Positions 10,754 through 21,118 of a stretch of DNA of 64,000 nt are shown here, one piece after another. The DNA is from Symbiodinium natans (lineage: Eukaryota; Sar; Dinophyceae; Suessiales; Symbiodiniaceae), in the NCBI GenBank assembly GCA_905221605.1, contig CAJNDS010002224.1, forward strand, positions 880,023-944,022, given 5' to 3'. The notes beneath the pieces were generated by a model. It was not told the origin of the DNA. It made no database searches and saw only the letters and a list, made by a program, of their open reading frames with translations. Both the position numbers and the translations under genes were made by a program. Within the stretch, counting starts at the first letter, position 1; each line of letters opens with the position of its first letter.

Positions 10754-10855
10754 AGCTAAGCCACATCTTTTTCAGAAGCTCCACATCGCCCTCGTACGCG
10801 GCGCGCACAAAGCGCTCAAGCGGCCACTTGCTGTAACCGCGCGGGTTGATGTCCT
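10754..10855 (-). CDS. ankyrin-like exon
   Basis: Reads DINPRGYSKWPLERFVRAAY then EGDVELLKKMWLS. The (V/A)RAAYEGDVELLKKM part fits an ankyrin repeat. Acceptor CTTATAAG; donor GCT|GTGAGGGTTCGG, which continues into telomere-like repeat. Likely the same gene as the ankyrin exon at 9265-9379. Confidence 0.7.
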
Positions 10856-11189
10856 CTTATAAGTGATTTAGAGGAATTTCACCACCCAAGAGGTTGAAGA
10901 CTATTTGCTTTGACTTCTGGGCAGGGAATTCCAAGTAAGCTAAACCTAAACCCCATTTTTTGGAACAAGGGCCATAGCAAAGAAATCTCAAACATGAATA
11001 TCTCTGTAAGACCCTAAGCCCTGAACCCGAGAAGGGAACATTGAACAAAGTCACAAAAGCCGGCCGAACTCCCGGAACCCTAGAATTCAATGACCCCATC
11101 CTTAGTCGTTGCCCTAAACCCTAAACCCTAACCCCAAACCCTAAACCCTAAACCCTAATCCCCAAACCGTAAACCCTAAACCCTAGAAA

Positions 11190-11290
11190 GCGGCAGGCTC
11201 TCCTTCGGTATCTGGGCCAGTTGCTGCATCGAGGGCACGCGAAGGCGGCCTCGGGCACTCTCGAGGCGTCTTTCGGGCCTTCAACCTGGG
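11190..11290 (-). CDS. exon, unknown product
   Basis: Reads ERRLESARGRLRVPSMQQLA then QIPKESLPLSR, GC-rich at third positions. The plus strand is also open (RQALLRYLGQLLHRG...), so the strand rests on neighbours and array polarity (CCCTAAA left, TTTAGGG right). Confidence 0.5.
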
Positions 11291-11301
11291 ACCTCTAAGA
11301 T

Positions 11302-11420
11302 AGGGTTTAGGGTTTAGGGTTTAGGGTTTAGGGTTTAGGGTTTAGGGTTTAGGGTTTAGGGTTTAGGGTTTAGGGTTTAGGGTTTAGGGTTTAGGGTTTA
11401 GGGTTTAGGGTTTAGGGTTG
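11302..11420 (+). repeat. telomeric array (TTTAGGG)17
   Basis: Seventeen perfect units abutting a coding island; no decay. Confidence 0.95.
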
Positions 11421-11887
11421 AGAGCTGAGCACCCCTGATTCACTTAGAGCTTCCGAAATACTGCCCCAGCATAGGGGTCGTATAGGGCGGAATAGAGGAG
11501 GGAACCAAGACGAAAGCGCGCAGTATACTCCTGATAACCCTAAACCCTAAACCCTAAACCCTAAACCCTAAAATGTGCTGGTGCCTGAAAGTCCCCAAAG
11601 CACAAGGGTGGTTCAGGGGTAGAGCGCTTCGGAAGGCCCCTCAAAAACTCCCTCAATTCTTAAGTGGGTTTAGGGTTTAGCGTTTAGGGTTTGGGGTTTA
11701 GGGTCTGGGGTTTGGGGTTTGGGGTTTACCACTCTTGTGAACCCTGAAGCGTTTGGAACCGAAACCCTAAACCACGACTGGGCAGAGGGTTCTTGGCCCT
11801 AAACCCTCAACTCCCAACCCTAAACCCCAAACCCTAAACAACCCCTAAACCCCAAATCCTAAACCCCAAACCCTAAACCCTAAACCC

Positions 11888-11990
11888 CACATCGGGTTCA
11901 GGGAACTCTTCATTGCGGCCCAGGGCGCACTCCTCCCTGACGTGGCTCTCCGGATCCATCCGTCGCCGTAGGCTGACGACATCTGGGCGG
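11888..11990 (-). CDS. exon, unknown product
   Basis: Reads RPDVVSLRRRMDPESHVREE then CALGRNEEFPEPDV; GC-rich third positions. Flanked by CCCTAAA (left) and a TTTAGGG array at 11992-12065 (right). Confidence 0.6.
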
Positions 11991-12082
11991 TTTAGGGTTT
12001 AGGGTTTAGGGTTTAGGGTTTAGGGTTTAGGGTTTAGGGTTTAGGGTTTAGGGTTTAGGGTTTAGGATCTAGGGTTTAGGGC

Positions 12083-12143
12083 TTGCCTCAAGCTCAGAGG
12101 AGTACCTATTTTCGGTTTTGGTGGGCACCCAGTCTATACGACA
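12083..12143 (-). CDS. exon, unknown product
   Basis: Acceptor CCCAACAG then CRIDWVPTKTENRYSSELEA. It is the C-terminal part of a longer open frame (12069-12335) whose N-terminal part crosses a mobile element and is not credible. Confidence 0.55.
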
Positions 12144-12204
12144 CTGTTGGGGGTGCTTTCTTGAGCCTGAGGGTGAGGCATGTGATATATGGGCCTTATT
12201 CATC

Positions 12205-12300
12205 GGAATAGTGTTTGGGGGGGGGGTCATTATGTTGTACGTATAAAGGTACCATGAGGAAATACTATTAGTATTTACTCCGAACCCTATATTATATTGG
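12205..12300. mobile_element. family I element
   Basis: Core GGGGGGTCATTATGTTGTACG TATAAAGG...ATTACTATTA-like sequence shared with 57540-57610 (about 75% by eye over 65 bp). Two copies only. Confidence 0.5.
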
Positions 12301-12410
12301 GCCGTCCTTTTGGGGGATCTCAACGTAGTATACAACTTTGGCGATCGGGCAACCCCTCAAATATTCACAAGGGCCCCAAGCCCTCATTTAGAGACTACCC
12401 GATTTACTAG

Positions 12411-12505
12411 CTGGTTCTTAGTAGGCAATGAGGGAATGAGGTTCCCTATATAGTCCCTTAAAGGGTATATATAGGGCCCTAATTCCCTCATTCCCTGCAT
12501 AGCGG
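12411..12505. mobile_element. family C inverted-repeat element
   Basis: CTGGTTCTTAGTAG, then two opposed GAATGAGG / CCTCATT arms around CCCTTAAAGGGTATATATAGGGCCC. Confidence 0.75.
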
Positions 12506-12834
12506 ACCAGAGGGGTTTAAGGATCCACAAGGACTGTTCCTGGTATGGGATTCGTTGATCTTCAAGGCATCAGACCGTGGAGTCTTGAGCTTATAAGGTT
12601 TTGGGACTGCAGTAGCTTAGGAAACCCTAAACCCTAAACCCTAAACCCTACAGTAAACCCTAAACCCTAAACCCTAAACCCTAAACCCTAAACCCTAAAC
12701 CCCAAAACCCTAAACCCACAACCCTATAGGGACCACAACGGCGACTGTACGTGGTTGAGGAGGCCCAGATGCCCAAAAAAGCACTGAACCCGACGATTTG
12801 TAAGCATTAAACCCCATACGCCTCAGGCCCTATC

Positions 12835-12938
12835 TGGGACGTTCTCCCTTATACTAAGAGTCCTTAATAGGGATTCTAGTACCCTCTGCTATAATCCTTA
12901 TCATAAGGACTGTTAGAAAAAGGGGGGAACATTCCAAC
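12835..12938. mobile_element. family A inverted-repeat element
   Basis: GGGACGTTCTCCCTTATACTAAGAGTCC ... GGACTGTTAGAAAAAGGGGGGAACATTCC; a diverged copy. Confidence 0.7.
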
Positions 12939-12993
12939 CTCTGCCCTATGTACGTACCCCTCAACCCGATTACGCTGCCTGAACCCTCACCGG

Positions 12994-13073
12994 ATGGCCC
13001 CTTTTTCTTTAAAGGGGATTATAAGGGATCCTAAACCTTAAAAAGGGAACAAGGGCCTTACTCCAGGTCCTAG
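12994..13073. mobile_element. family D element
   Basis: GCCCCTTTTTC-TTAAAGGGGATTATAAGGGA-CCTAAA ... GGGAACAAGGGC pattern shared with five other copies (21857, 29603, 37630, 45486, 51958). Confidence 0.65.
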
Positions 13074-13410
13074 CCTATGTACCCCTAAACCCTAAACCCT
13101 AAACCCTAAACCCTAAACCCTAAACCCTAAACCCTAAACCCTAAAACAAAAACCCTAAACCCTAAACCCTAAACCCTTTACACCCCGAACCCTCACCGGA
13201 TTGTTTCCAGGCCGCCGCCGGTGAGCTCTTCCATGGCTCACCTCGCGAGCCTGAGGCGGCGCGTTTGGGTTCTCGGGCTTTAGGGCTTTAGGGCCTAGGG
13301 TTTTAGGGCTTGGGGTTTTAGGGTTTGGGAGTTTAGGAGTTGAGGGTTTTAGAGTTTCAGGGCTTTAGGGTTTAGGGACACGATGTAGCTTTGCAGCTAG
13401 TTTTTCTTAC

Positions 13411-13568
13411 CCAGGCCGCTCCCGTCCTCAGTTCCCTGTCGCAGCCGCACATACCGCGGTTCCGCCAGCACCTCCTGGAGAAAAATCTCCTGAAGTATGC
13501 AGCCGCCTTTGTCTAAAGTCCAGTAGCGGTGGAGGGATTCGTAGTCTGCACGGGTGCGCTGATGCTTC
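13411..13568 (-). CDS. exon, unknown product, both splice sites clear
   Basis: A 158-bp exon with acceptor CCCTTCAG and donor CTG|GTAAGA. Reads YESLHRYWTLDKGGCILQEI then FLQEVLAEPRYVRLRQGTED. The acceptor is the terminal base pairs of the family B element at 13574-13656. Product not recognised. Confidence 0.75.
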
Positions 13569-13573
13569 CTGAA

Positions 13574-13656
13574 GGGTCCATGTACCTATTGGTTATATAC
13601 TTGGGGTTTTCGCAGCTTTAGGGCCCAAGTATATACTATGTAGGCACATGGACCCT
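13574..13656. mobile_element. family B element filling an intron
   Basis: GGGTCCATGTACCTA ... TAGGCACATGGACCC, 83 bp. It occupies nearly all of the gap between exons 13411-13568 and 13693-13820, so it is a candidate introner. Confidence 0.75.
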
Positions 13657-13692
13657 CAGGGCTTGGAGAAGTGCTTGTCAAAGACCGGGGGA

Positions 13693-13820
13693 CACCTTTG
13701 CACCCTTGCGTGTGGAATCCTTCATTCCGGACTCAATCAGGTAGAGGGGCTCTCCTTGTTTCATCACTCTGCAATGGCAGTTCCACACCTCGTGCGTGTT
13801 GAGGCCTTGTAAGCCATGAC
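13693..13820 (-). CDS. exon, unknown product
   Basis: Acceptor TTCCCAG then GHGLQGLNTHEVWNCHCRVM then KQGEPLYLIESGMKDSTRKG. Contains the motif CHC. The exact donor was not fixed. The next exon downstream is 13411-13568. Confidence 0.7.
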
Positions 13821-13843
13821 CTGGGAACTGATCTAAAATCTTG

Positions 13844-13932
13844 CTGGTTCTTTGTAGCGAATAAGGGAATACAGAAATAGACACCCTACGTACTCCCATA
13901 AGGGGGGAAACTCCCATAAGGGGGGAAACTCA
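13844..13932. mobile_element. family C-like element in an intron
   Basis: CTGGTTCTTTGTAGCGAATAAGGGAAT then a 20-bp GGGGGGAAACTCCCATAAGG direct duplication. Lies between the exon acceptor at 13821 and the donor at 13933. Confidence 0.5.
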
Positions 13933-13933
13933 C

Positions 13934-13965
13934 TTGCGGACTACACTAATTCGGGCGGTTCTCCA
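13934..13965 (-). CDS. micro-exon, unknown product
   Basis: 32 bp between acceptor TTTAGGCAG (built on telomeric sequence) and donor CAA|GTGAGT. Reads WRTARISVVR. Short, so it rests on the splice sites. Confidence 0.45.
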
Positions 13966-14374
13966 CTGCCTAAACCCTAAGCCCGAAGCCATGAAACCTA
14001 AACCCTGAACCCCAAACCCTAAACCCCTGAACCCTAAACCCTAAACCCTAAACCCTAAACCCTAAACCCTAAACCCCAAACCCTAAACCCTAAACCCCTG
14101 AACCCTCATTTAGGGTTTAAGACCCTCGTTTCGCATCCCTGGGCTTTGTGTAGAACGGTTTGAGGTTTAGGGTGTAGGGTTTCAGGGTTCTAGGCTTGAG
14201 CGCCTCTACGGCTTAGACTTTAGGAGCCCCGAAGCCTGAAACAACCGAAACCCCTTCTTTTGTTTCACGGGGATTTCGGGGTTTGGGGTCTGGAAAGGAG
14301 TCGATAATCGGGACCTTTTCAACCAGGATGGGTACAGTTTGGGTAGTCTATTTCAAAATTGTACACTGAAGGGA

Positions 14375-14491
14375 CTATAGGTGGACAAGTTGGAAGTTGA
14401 TTCTAGGCCCAACCCCGAAACCATCAATCCGTCTTTGCACTTCTCTGAGTTGGTGGTCCCCTTGTGGATCCACTACGTCTAAGTAATTCTC
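14375..14491 (-). CDS. exon, unknown product
   Basis: Strong acceptor TGTTTCTTAG then ENYLDVVDPQGDHQLREVQR then RIDGFGVGPRINFQLVHL and a stop. The true donor may be earlier. Product not recognised. Confidence 0.65.
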   Translation of the reverse strand, partial: ENYLDVVDPQGDHQLREVQRRIDGFGVGPRINFQLVHL

Positions 14492-14749
14492 CTAAGAAAC
14501 ACCATGATTTAGAGAACTGGCCATATCCCTAAACCCTGAACCCTGAACCCTGAACCCTAAACCCTAAACCCTAAACCCTTCCCCAAAATTTAAATGCCTA
14601 GCCCCAAACCCAAAACTCCAAACCCTGAACCCCAAACCCTAAACCCCAACCCTACACCCTAAACCCCAAAGCCTAAACCCTAAACCCCAAACCCTAAACC
14701 CTAAACCCTAAACCCTAAACCCTAAACCCTAAACCCTAAACCCCCTGCA

Positions 14750-14848
14750 CGACCGCACTCGGCCTTCCGATCGTTGCTCCGCGCCCTTCGCTCCCTTGGG
14801 TGCCGCTCCACACCCTTGAGCCCCAAGATATCAGCGGCCTTCTGGTCT
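14750..14848 (-). CDS. exon, basic, unknown product
   Basis: Reads KAADILGLKGVERHPRERRA then RSNDRKAECGRAG. Flanked by CCCTAAA (14690-14745) and decayed TTTAGGG on the right. Confidence 0.55.
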
Positions 14849-15725
14849 TTCTGGGGTTTCGGGTTTAGGGTTTGGGGTTTAGGGTTTAGGGTTTGGGGTT
14901 TAGGGTTTCGGGTTTAGGGTTTGGGGTTCAGGGTTTGGGGTTTGTGGTTTATGGCTTGGGGTTCAGGGTTTGGGGAAAAACTTTTGGGGTGTAGGGTTTG
15001 GGGTTTAGGGTTAGGGTTTCGGCGACCCCTAAACACTGAACCCTAAAACTAAACCCGAACTCCAATCCGAAACCGCGAAGATCAAATCCTAGACCCCTCA
15101 GACAATGCATAACCCCACAGACCTGAAGCCTAAACGCCCGAACCCTATAACTGAAAAAAACTAAACCTAAACCCAATCATCGCATGCACTGGTTCCCTTA
15201 CAGGAATCCTAAACCCCCTGCATATAACTCGACCGTGTAGCTACTACTTCCTCAGTTCTCAAGAACCATCAGGGTTCAGGATTTAGGGTTGAGGGTTCAG
15301 GGCCTATAGGGTTTAGGCTTCGCTGCTCCCAAAGAACCACGGCTTGAAACTACGCGCTGGCTGCAGCACTTAGGCTTTCAGCGGCTGGGATGTGTGTTCA
15401 GGGTTTTGGGGTTTCAGGGTGTCAGGGCTTCGCGGCTTGGGGCTTTAGGGCTTTAGGGTCTTAGGGTCTTGGGGTCTTAGGATCTAGGGTTCAGGGTTTA
15501 GGGTTTAGGGTTTTCCAAAGGCGATTAGAAGCTTCGAGCTCTCATCTCTGCAAGCCCAAAACCCTGAGCCACCCTATAATTAACCCAGGAGCCCCAAAAC
15601 CCTATGCACCAAACCCCCCAGGGTTTAGGGTTCAGGGTATTTAGGGTTTAGGGCTGAGAGAGCGACCCCTGAAGCCACAATTTTGAACACCCCAGAGCCC
15701 CGAAGACCCTGAAAACTCCGCTCAC

Positions 15726-15790
15726 CACCGGGGTAGCTGTGGTCCCCAAGGCCGCGACCAACTCTGCTGCGGCCTTGCTTCTTGCACGGA
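15726..15790 (-). CDS. exon, unknown product
   Basis: Reads RARSKAAAELVAALGTTATP ending at donor GTG|GTGAGC. GC-rich third positions; acceptor not fixed. Confidence 0.6.
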
Positions 15791-15824
15791 GCCCTAAAAA
15801 TCCTAAGGCCCTAGAGCCCCAAAG

Positions 15825-15965
15825 CCCGAAAGCCCTAAAGCCCTAGAGCCCTAGAGCCCTAAAGCCCTAAAGCCCTAAAGCCCTAAAGCCCTAAAGCCCT
15901 ACAGCCCTAAAGCCCTAAAGCCCTCAAGCCCTAGAGCCCCAAAGCCCTGGAGCCCTAAAGACCCT
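15825..15965 (-). repeat. variant array CCCTAAAG
   Basis: About 15 copies of an 8-bp unit with CCCTAGAG and CCCCAAAG interspersed. Confidence 0.85.
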
Positions 15966-16082
15966 AAAACATTACAAAACCGTTTTAGGGTTTGGGAGAG
16001 AGGGCTTTGGCTTCTAGGGCTTAAGGTTTGACACCAAGAAGCTTCTTGGAGGTGCAGGCGAAAACTGGTGAACCAGAGTCAC

Positions 16083-16182
16083 CTAGTTGCGATTCTGATG
16101 ACTCCGATGTCGTCCGTGTAGCACTTCAGGAAGAAGAGCATCGACGTGCGCTCTCCCTCCTCCATCTTGCGACTGCAACGTG
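16083..16182 (-). CDS. exon, unknown product, both splice sites clear
   Basis: Acceptor CTGCACAG, donor AACTAG|GTGACT. Reads KMEEGERTSMLFFLKCYTDD then IGVIRIA with almost every third position G or C. The 83-aa plus frame over it (16028-16279) has a weaker codon pattern. Confidence 0.6.
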
Positions 16183-16257
16183 CTGTGCAGGTAGTACTGC
16201 ACGGGAGTGCTTGCGCTTCCACCCATCATTGGTTCAAGCGTCTCAGAGAAATGCTTC

Positions 16258-16345
16258 GGGTTTAGGGTTTAGGGTTTAGGGTTTAGGGTTTAGGGTTTAG
16301 GGTTTAGGGTTTAGGGTTTAGGGTTTAGGGTTTAGGGTTTAGGGT
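16258..16345 (+). repeat. telomeric array TTTAGGG
   Basis: Twelve perfect units; a further array at 16450-16497 lies on the other side of the exon 16350-16447. Confidence 0.95.
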
Positions 16346-16349
16346 GTAT

Positions 16350-16447
16350 GCTAGACCCTTGACATCGCGCTCTTTGGTTGCGACGGGGTTCTTCGTTGCA
16401 CTCGCAACTTCGAAGCTTCCAACAGACGGCTTCGCACTTCGTTCAGG
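16350..16447 (-). CDS. exon, unknown product
   Basis: Reads MPERSAKPSVGSFEVASATK then NPVATKERDVKGLA. An ATG opens the frame right after the array, but an upstream exon cannot be excluded. Confidence 0.55.
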
Positions 16448-17364
16448 CATATTTAGGGTTTAGGGTTTAGGGTTTAGGGTTTAGGGTTTAGGGTTTCGGG
16501 CTTAGGCCTAAACCCTACTGCCTCCGACCTTGAACCTGAATGAAAAAACCATCCAAAGCCTGCTTCACACGAACACGACACCCCCCCCTCCTCTTCACCC
16601 TCAACCCCAAACCCGAAACCCTGAACCCCAAACCCTAAGCCCTAATGCCCTCAACCCCAGGCAAAGGATCCTGGTAACTAGATTCGTAGTTCGCCAGGCG
16701 AAGCGACTATGAGGATCCCAACAATGAGGTCGGGGGCGGTTAGGGTTCAAGGTTCAAGGGTTTAGGGTTTTAGGGTTCCGGAGGGAAGGTCCGGGGCTAA
16801 GGCTTGAAGACCTAAACCACCCTTAAAACCCTTGAAGCCCTAAAAACCCTAAAATCCTGCAAACCCCAAACCCTAAAACCCTAAACCCCAAACCCTAAAA
16901 CCCTAAAGCCCCAAACCCTAAACCCTAAAACCCTACACCCCAAACCCTAAAAACCTAAACCCCAAACCCTAAACCCTCAACCCCAAACCCTAAACCTAAA
17001 AACCTAAACCGCAAACCACAATCCCCCAACCCTAAGCCCCAAACCCTGAAACCCTGACCTCCTAAATAAACCCTAAACCCCAGTCTCTGTTTCGTAGAAG
17101 CAAGCGCAAGCGCGCGCGAAGAGCGAGCCTGGAGAGCAGCCTCAGCATCGGCTTGCTGTGCGCCTCAGCAGGGCATTCCATAGCCTCATGACGTAGGGTT
17201 TAGGGTTTCGGGTGTAGGGTTTAGGGTTTGAGGTTTAGGGTTAGAGGGTTTAGGGTTAAGGGGTTAGGGCTTAAAGCCCTAGCCTAACGATTTAGGGTTT
17301 AGGGTTTGAGGGTTTATAGGGTTTAGGGTGAGTGGGTTTAGGGTGTAGGGTGTAGGGTGTAGGG

Positions 17365-17463
17365 TGTAGGGTTTAGGGTTTAGGGTTTAGGGTTAGGGTT
17401 TAGGGTTTAGGGTTTAGGGTTTAGGGTTTAGGGTTTAGGGTTTAGGGTTTAGGGTTTAGGGTT
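17365..17463 (+). repeat. telomeric array TTTAGGG
   Basis: Fourteen units preceded by four TGTAGGG variant units. Confidence 0.95.
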
Positions 17464-17465
17464 GG

Positions 17466-17490
17466 CGGCGTCAAGGCTCTGCAGTAGGGC
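17466..17490 (-). CDS. micro-exon
   Basis: Acceptor TTCCTAACAG then ALLQSLDAA, running into the telomeric array. Only 25 bp, so tentative. Confidence 0.35.
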
Positions 17491-17744
17491 CTGTTAGGAA
17501 CTGTCGCAGTCTATCTTTACGGGTAGCACAAGGCTTAGGGCTTAGGGCAGTTTAGGGCGGTTTAGGGTTTAGAGTTTAAGGCTTAGGGGGCTTGAGGAAA
17601 TAGTACCAGTAGATAAAACTGCCCTTCAGGAGGCTAGGCGCTAGGTTTTAGGCCACAGGGGGCTGTAGCTTAGGACGCGCCAGGGTCGGCTGCTTACCAA
17701 GGCATATCTTCCACTCAGCCCAGGATTGAACCCCTAATCCCTAA

Positions 17745-17905
17745 TCCTTACTAACCTTACTAATTAAACCTTACTAAACCTGAATAAACCTTACTAAACC
17801 TTGCTAAACCTTACTCAACCTTCCTAAACCTTACTAAACCTTACTAAACCTTACTAAACCTTGCTAAACCTTACTAAACCTTACTAAACCTTACTAAACC
17901 CTAAA
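17745..17905 (-). repeat. variant array TTACTAAACC
   Basis: A 10-bp unit repeated about 14 times and grading into CCCTAAA at its right end. Unit length differs from the telomeric 7-mer. Confidence 0.9.
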
Positions 17906-18671
17906 CCCTAACCCCCAAAGCCTAAACCCTATACCCAAACTCTGCGGCCTAAACCCTAAACCCTAGACCCTGAACCGTAAACCCTAAACCCTAAACCCTT
18001 GGACCCCATCTTGGGCGCAGCGCTGGCGTGCGCAGAGGCGTCGCGAGAAACAGGATCCGACGGCCTCCGCAAAGCCAGGGGTTTAGGGTTTAGGGTTTAG
18101 GGTTTAGGGTTTAGGGTTTAGGGTTTAGGGTTTAGGGTTCAGGGTTTAGGTTTTAGGGTTTAGGGAGCCCTGGCAGGCGTAAACCACACCTAGAGTAGCC
18201 CCATGTACTCTTAAAAACTGCAGCCATACATCCTAAACCCTACACCCTAAACCCTGAACCCTGCCCAATGGCTGAGGTACATGCCCCTTAATGGGGACCG
18301 AAGCTACCCGTCAGGCGGGGGGAGGCCCCCGAGTTATAAGTGGAATCAGAAGGCATGGATTCAATTCCGTTGCTATTTTGCCAAGTAGGGCTTCGGGTTT
18401 TGCTTTAGGGTCTTGGGGTTTAGGGTTTAGGGCTCCATCGAATCCCTCCCAAATTCTGGGTAGGGTCTTGTATATATATATATATATATAGAGAATTTAG
18501 GATGTGGGGCGGGAGTATCAAATATATAGTGTCTAAACACCGCAACACTACATGCCACTAGGCCTCTTGTTGGTCTGGCAGCTCAGGGTGGGGGTGCCAC
18601 CCTAAACCCTAAACCCTAAGCCCTAAGCCCTAAACCCTAAACCCTACACCCTAAACCCTAAACCCTAATTC

Positions 18672-18765
18672 ATTCTTCTTTTCCCGGATTGACTTCGCAG
18701 CCACTGCTCCAAGCATGGTCTTGCGGTCTTTGAACGTACGCATCACGTGCTTGCCCCGCCGCCTT
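18672..18765 (-). CDS. exon, basic, unknown product
   Basis: Acceptor CAAAAAGCAG then GKHVMRTFKDRKTMLGAVAA then KSIREKKNE. Follows the exon at 18833-18889 after a 67-bp intron that can fold (CAGTCCGGAGAGGACTG). Phase between the two was not reconciled. Confidence 0.65.
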
Positions 18766-18832
18766 CTGCTTTTTGGTTAAAGTAGAATTGAATACCAGCG
18801 AGGAGGACATCCAGTCCTCTCCGGACTGCAAC

Positions 18833-18889
18833 CAATCTTTGAAAAGTCGGCCGATAATTCCACGGTCTTGGCTGCATGAAACTTGAACC
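18833..18889 (-). CDS. exon, unknown product
   Basis: Acceptor ATTACCAG, donor ATTG|GTTGCAG. Reads FKFHAAKTVELSADFSKI, 57 bp. Confidence 0.6.
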
Positions 18890-19370
18890 CTGGTAATGGC
18901 TACAACAACCCACTATGACGAGGCAACCCCAAAGTAGTTTCATCATGGCAGTTGTTGTAGGATTTTAAGGTTTAGGGTTTTTAGGGTTCCAGGGTTTTCG
19001 GGTTGTAGGGTTTTTTCAAAACCCACTGCTCCGAAGAATGCGAGGAGGGGAAGACCTTTGCCCGCTTCTCCATTGGCCTCCCTACCCCCCCCCCCCCCTC
19101 CGCAGAATAAAAAAGCAAAATCTTCTAGGGTTTAGGGTTTAGGGTTTAGGGTTTAGGGTTTCGGGTTTAGGGCAACTCGTTAGGCGAAGCTGCTGCACCA
19201 AAGGGTCCAAGGTACCTTGTCATACGGCGTACTTGGGCCAACAGTAGTCGTCACAATGTAGCCACCCAGACCCTAAACCCTAAGCCTAAACCCTAAACCC
19301 TAAACCCTAAACCCTAAGCCCTAAATCCTAAACCCTAAACCCTCAACCCTAAACCCTAAACCCAGGTCTA

Positions 19371-19470
19371 GGAAGCCCGATCACGAGCTGCTACTACATG
19401 CGTGTGTGCGGGTTCCCGGGTTCCCATGCTGTACTCATCTAGGGCTTCCGTTACAACCATCCCGATCGGG
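19371..19470 (-). CDS. exon, unknown product
   Basis: Reads IGMVVTEALDEYSMGTREPA then HTHVVAARDRAS and a stop, in a GC-rich island between CCCTAAA (left) and TTTAGGG (right). Confidence 0.5.
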
Positions 19471-19833
19471 TTTACGGATTAGGGTGTGGGATTTAGGGTT
19501 CAGGGTTAGGGTTTAGGGTTTAGGGCAGTTTAGGGTTTAGGATTTAGGGTTTAGGGTTTAGGGCTTAAGGGTATTCGGTATTCAAGAAACAGGGGGAATC
19601 GGACGTGAGTCTCAGTCGGTTGCCAGAAACTCTCGAAGATCATGGGTTCTGGCGCTTTCAGGTAAACCGGAGGCCATCTCCCAAAGTCCAAATGAGGAAG
19701 CTTAACCCTGGGTCGTGCTTAAAACCCTATTTTCAATTTGTGAGTAGGTTCCCTTACAGGGAAAGAAGGAAAACACAAGACACATCGACAAGCACAAAAT
19801 AGAAGCCCAAAGCCCGACGTCCTAAGCCACTGG

Positions 19834-19917
19834 CTGGTTCTTAGTCAGGAATGAGGGAATGAGGGCCCTATATATACCCTTTAAGGGAGTATGTAGGGCC
19901 CTCATTCCCTCATTCAA
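19834..19917. mobile_element. family C inverted-repeat element
   Basis: CTGGTTCTTAGTCAGGAATGAGGGAATGAGGGCCC and the opposed GGGCCCTCATTCCCTCATT arm; a near-perfect 20-bp stem. Confidence 0.8.
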
Positions 19918-19989
19918 CCCTAGACCCTAAACCCTAAACCCTAAACCCTAAAACCTTAAAAACCCTAAGAACCAGGGGGACCACTCTAC

Positions 19990-20051
19990 CTCTCAAGCTG
20001 GGCTTCCCGACAGCTCGCGACTTTCGCCACCCAGGCTCTCTGCCTGCTGCG
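19990..20051 (-). CDS. exon, unknown product, both splice sites clear
   Basis: Acceptor GCTCCTCAG, donor GAGAG|GTAGAG. Reads RSRQRAWVAKVASCREAQLE with nearly all third positions G or C. Confidence 0.65.
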
Positions 20052-20269
20052 CTGAGGAGCCCCACACAATCCCCCACAAGGGTTTAGGGATTAGGGTTTA
20101 GGGTTTAGGGTTTAGGGCAAAGTTTAGGGTGTAGGGTTTAGGGCCCACCAAAAAACCCACAAGGGTTTTTGTGTTTGGGTTTCGGGTCAACTCCACGTTA
20201 CTGTAGGCACCAAAAACAGCAAGCCCTAAACCCTATAACCTGAACCTCCGCCCCAATGGCTTTGTAACA

Positions 20270-20420
20270 TGACTTAAGATTATTATTCTCATGATCATTC
20301 TTATTAGTGTTCTGATTGCTATTGATAGTATTCTGGCCAATATTCTTAATATTCTCAGTATGATGATTACGACAATTATAAATCTGTTATTGCTCGTGTT
20401 CTTTCTTCTTCTTGCTTGCG
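20270..20420. other. AT-rich island in GC-rich surroundings
   Basis: About 150 bp rich in ATT/TTC trinucleotides. The plus strand reads a run of I, L, V and M, the minus strand a basic 63-aa frame. Both look like products of a decayed ATT-type microsatellite rather than genes. Confidence 0.4.
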
Positions 20421-20736
20421 TCAACCTACTTAACCCCCCAACCCTAATTTAAACCCTCAATCCTACTTAACCCACAACCCTAATTTAAACCCCTCAACCC
20501 TTCTTAACTCCCAACTCTACGTTAAACTCTCAAGCCTTAACCCCAACCCTAACTGAAACTCTGATAACAGTACTTAACCCCTAAACCCTAATTTAAGCCC
20601 CAAACCCTAAACCCGACACCCCAAACCCTCCACCCACAACCCTCAACCCTCAACCCTTAACCATCAACCCTCAACCACAAACCCTGAACCCTGAACCCTA
20701 AACCCTAAACCCTAAACCCCCAACCCTCTACTGGTG

Positions 20737-20797
20737 TCTTCGAAAACCGGCCGAGCCACGACTCGCTGGTCGAGCAGGGCCTCAGTCTGGGAGAGAA
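20737..20797 (-). CDS. exon, unknown product
   Basis: Reads VLSQTEALLDQRVVARPVFE then DT at donor A|GTAGAG. The plus strand is also open, but the donor and GC3 favour minus. Confidence 0.55.
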
Positions 20798-21054
20798 CTT
20801 GGGTTTAGGGTTTAGGGTTCAGGGTTTAGGGTTAATGGTTTAAGGTCTAGGGTACGAGGGCGAGGGTATACGGTTTAGGGTTTAGGATGTAGGGTTTAGG
20901 GTTTTGGGAATCAGTGTTTCAAGGGCTTCGGCCTTCGACCATCAGACGGCGGAAGGAGCCTCCATCCAAAGTTCCGTTTCCTAGCCCCGAAACCCTAGAC
21001 CCTTTTGCTTAACCCCCCCCCCCCCCCCCCCGCGCAAAAAGAAATAAAAAACAA

Positions 21055-21118
21055 CTCCCTTATTATAAGGGCAGTAATAGGGAGCAGTTTTTCTGGAGGG
21101 TTCTTAAGCAAATAGTAG
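21055..21118. mobile_element. family E element, right half
   Basis: Ends GGGTTCTTAAGCAAATAGTAG like the complete copies at 42520-42674 and 60262-60352. The left half is missing or replaced by a C-tract (21014-21031). Confidence 0.5.

Noticed and set aside
11605-11640. tRNA-like TGGTTCAGGGGTAGAGCGC
   Set aside because: Resembles a tRNA D-arm/A box, but no B box, anticodon arm or acceptor stem follows; the plus strand there is also open as protein.
14949-15176. 75-aa minus frame
   Set aside because: Built from decayed telomeric repeat on both ends; no coding signal between.
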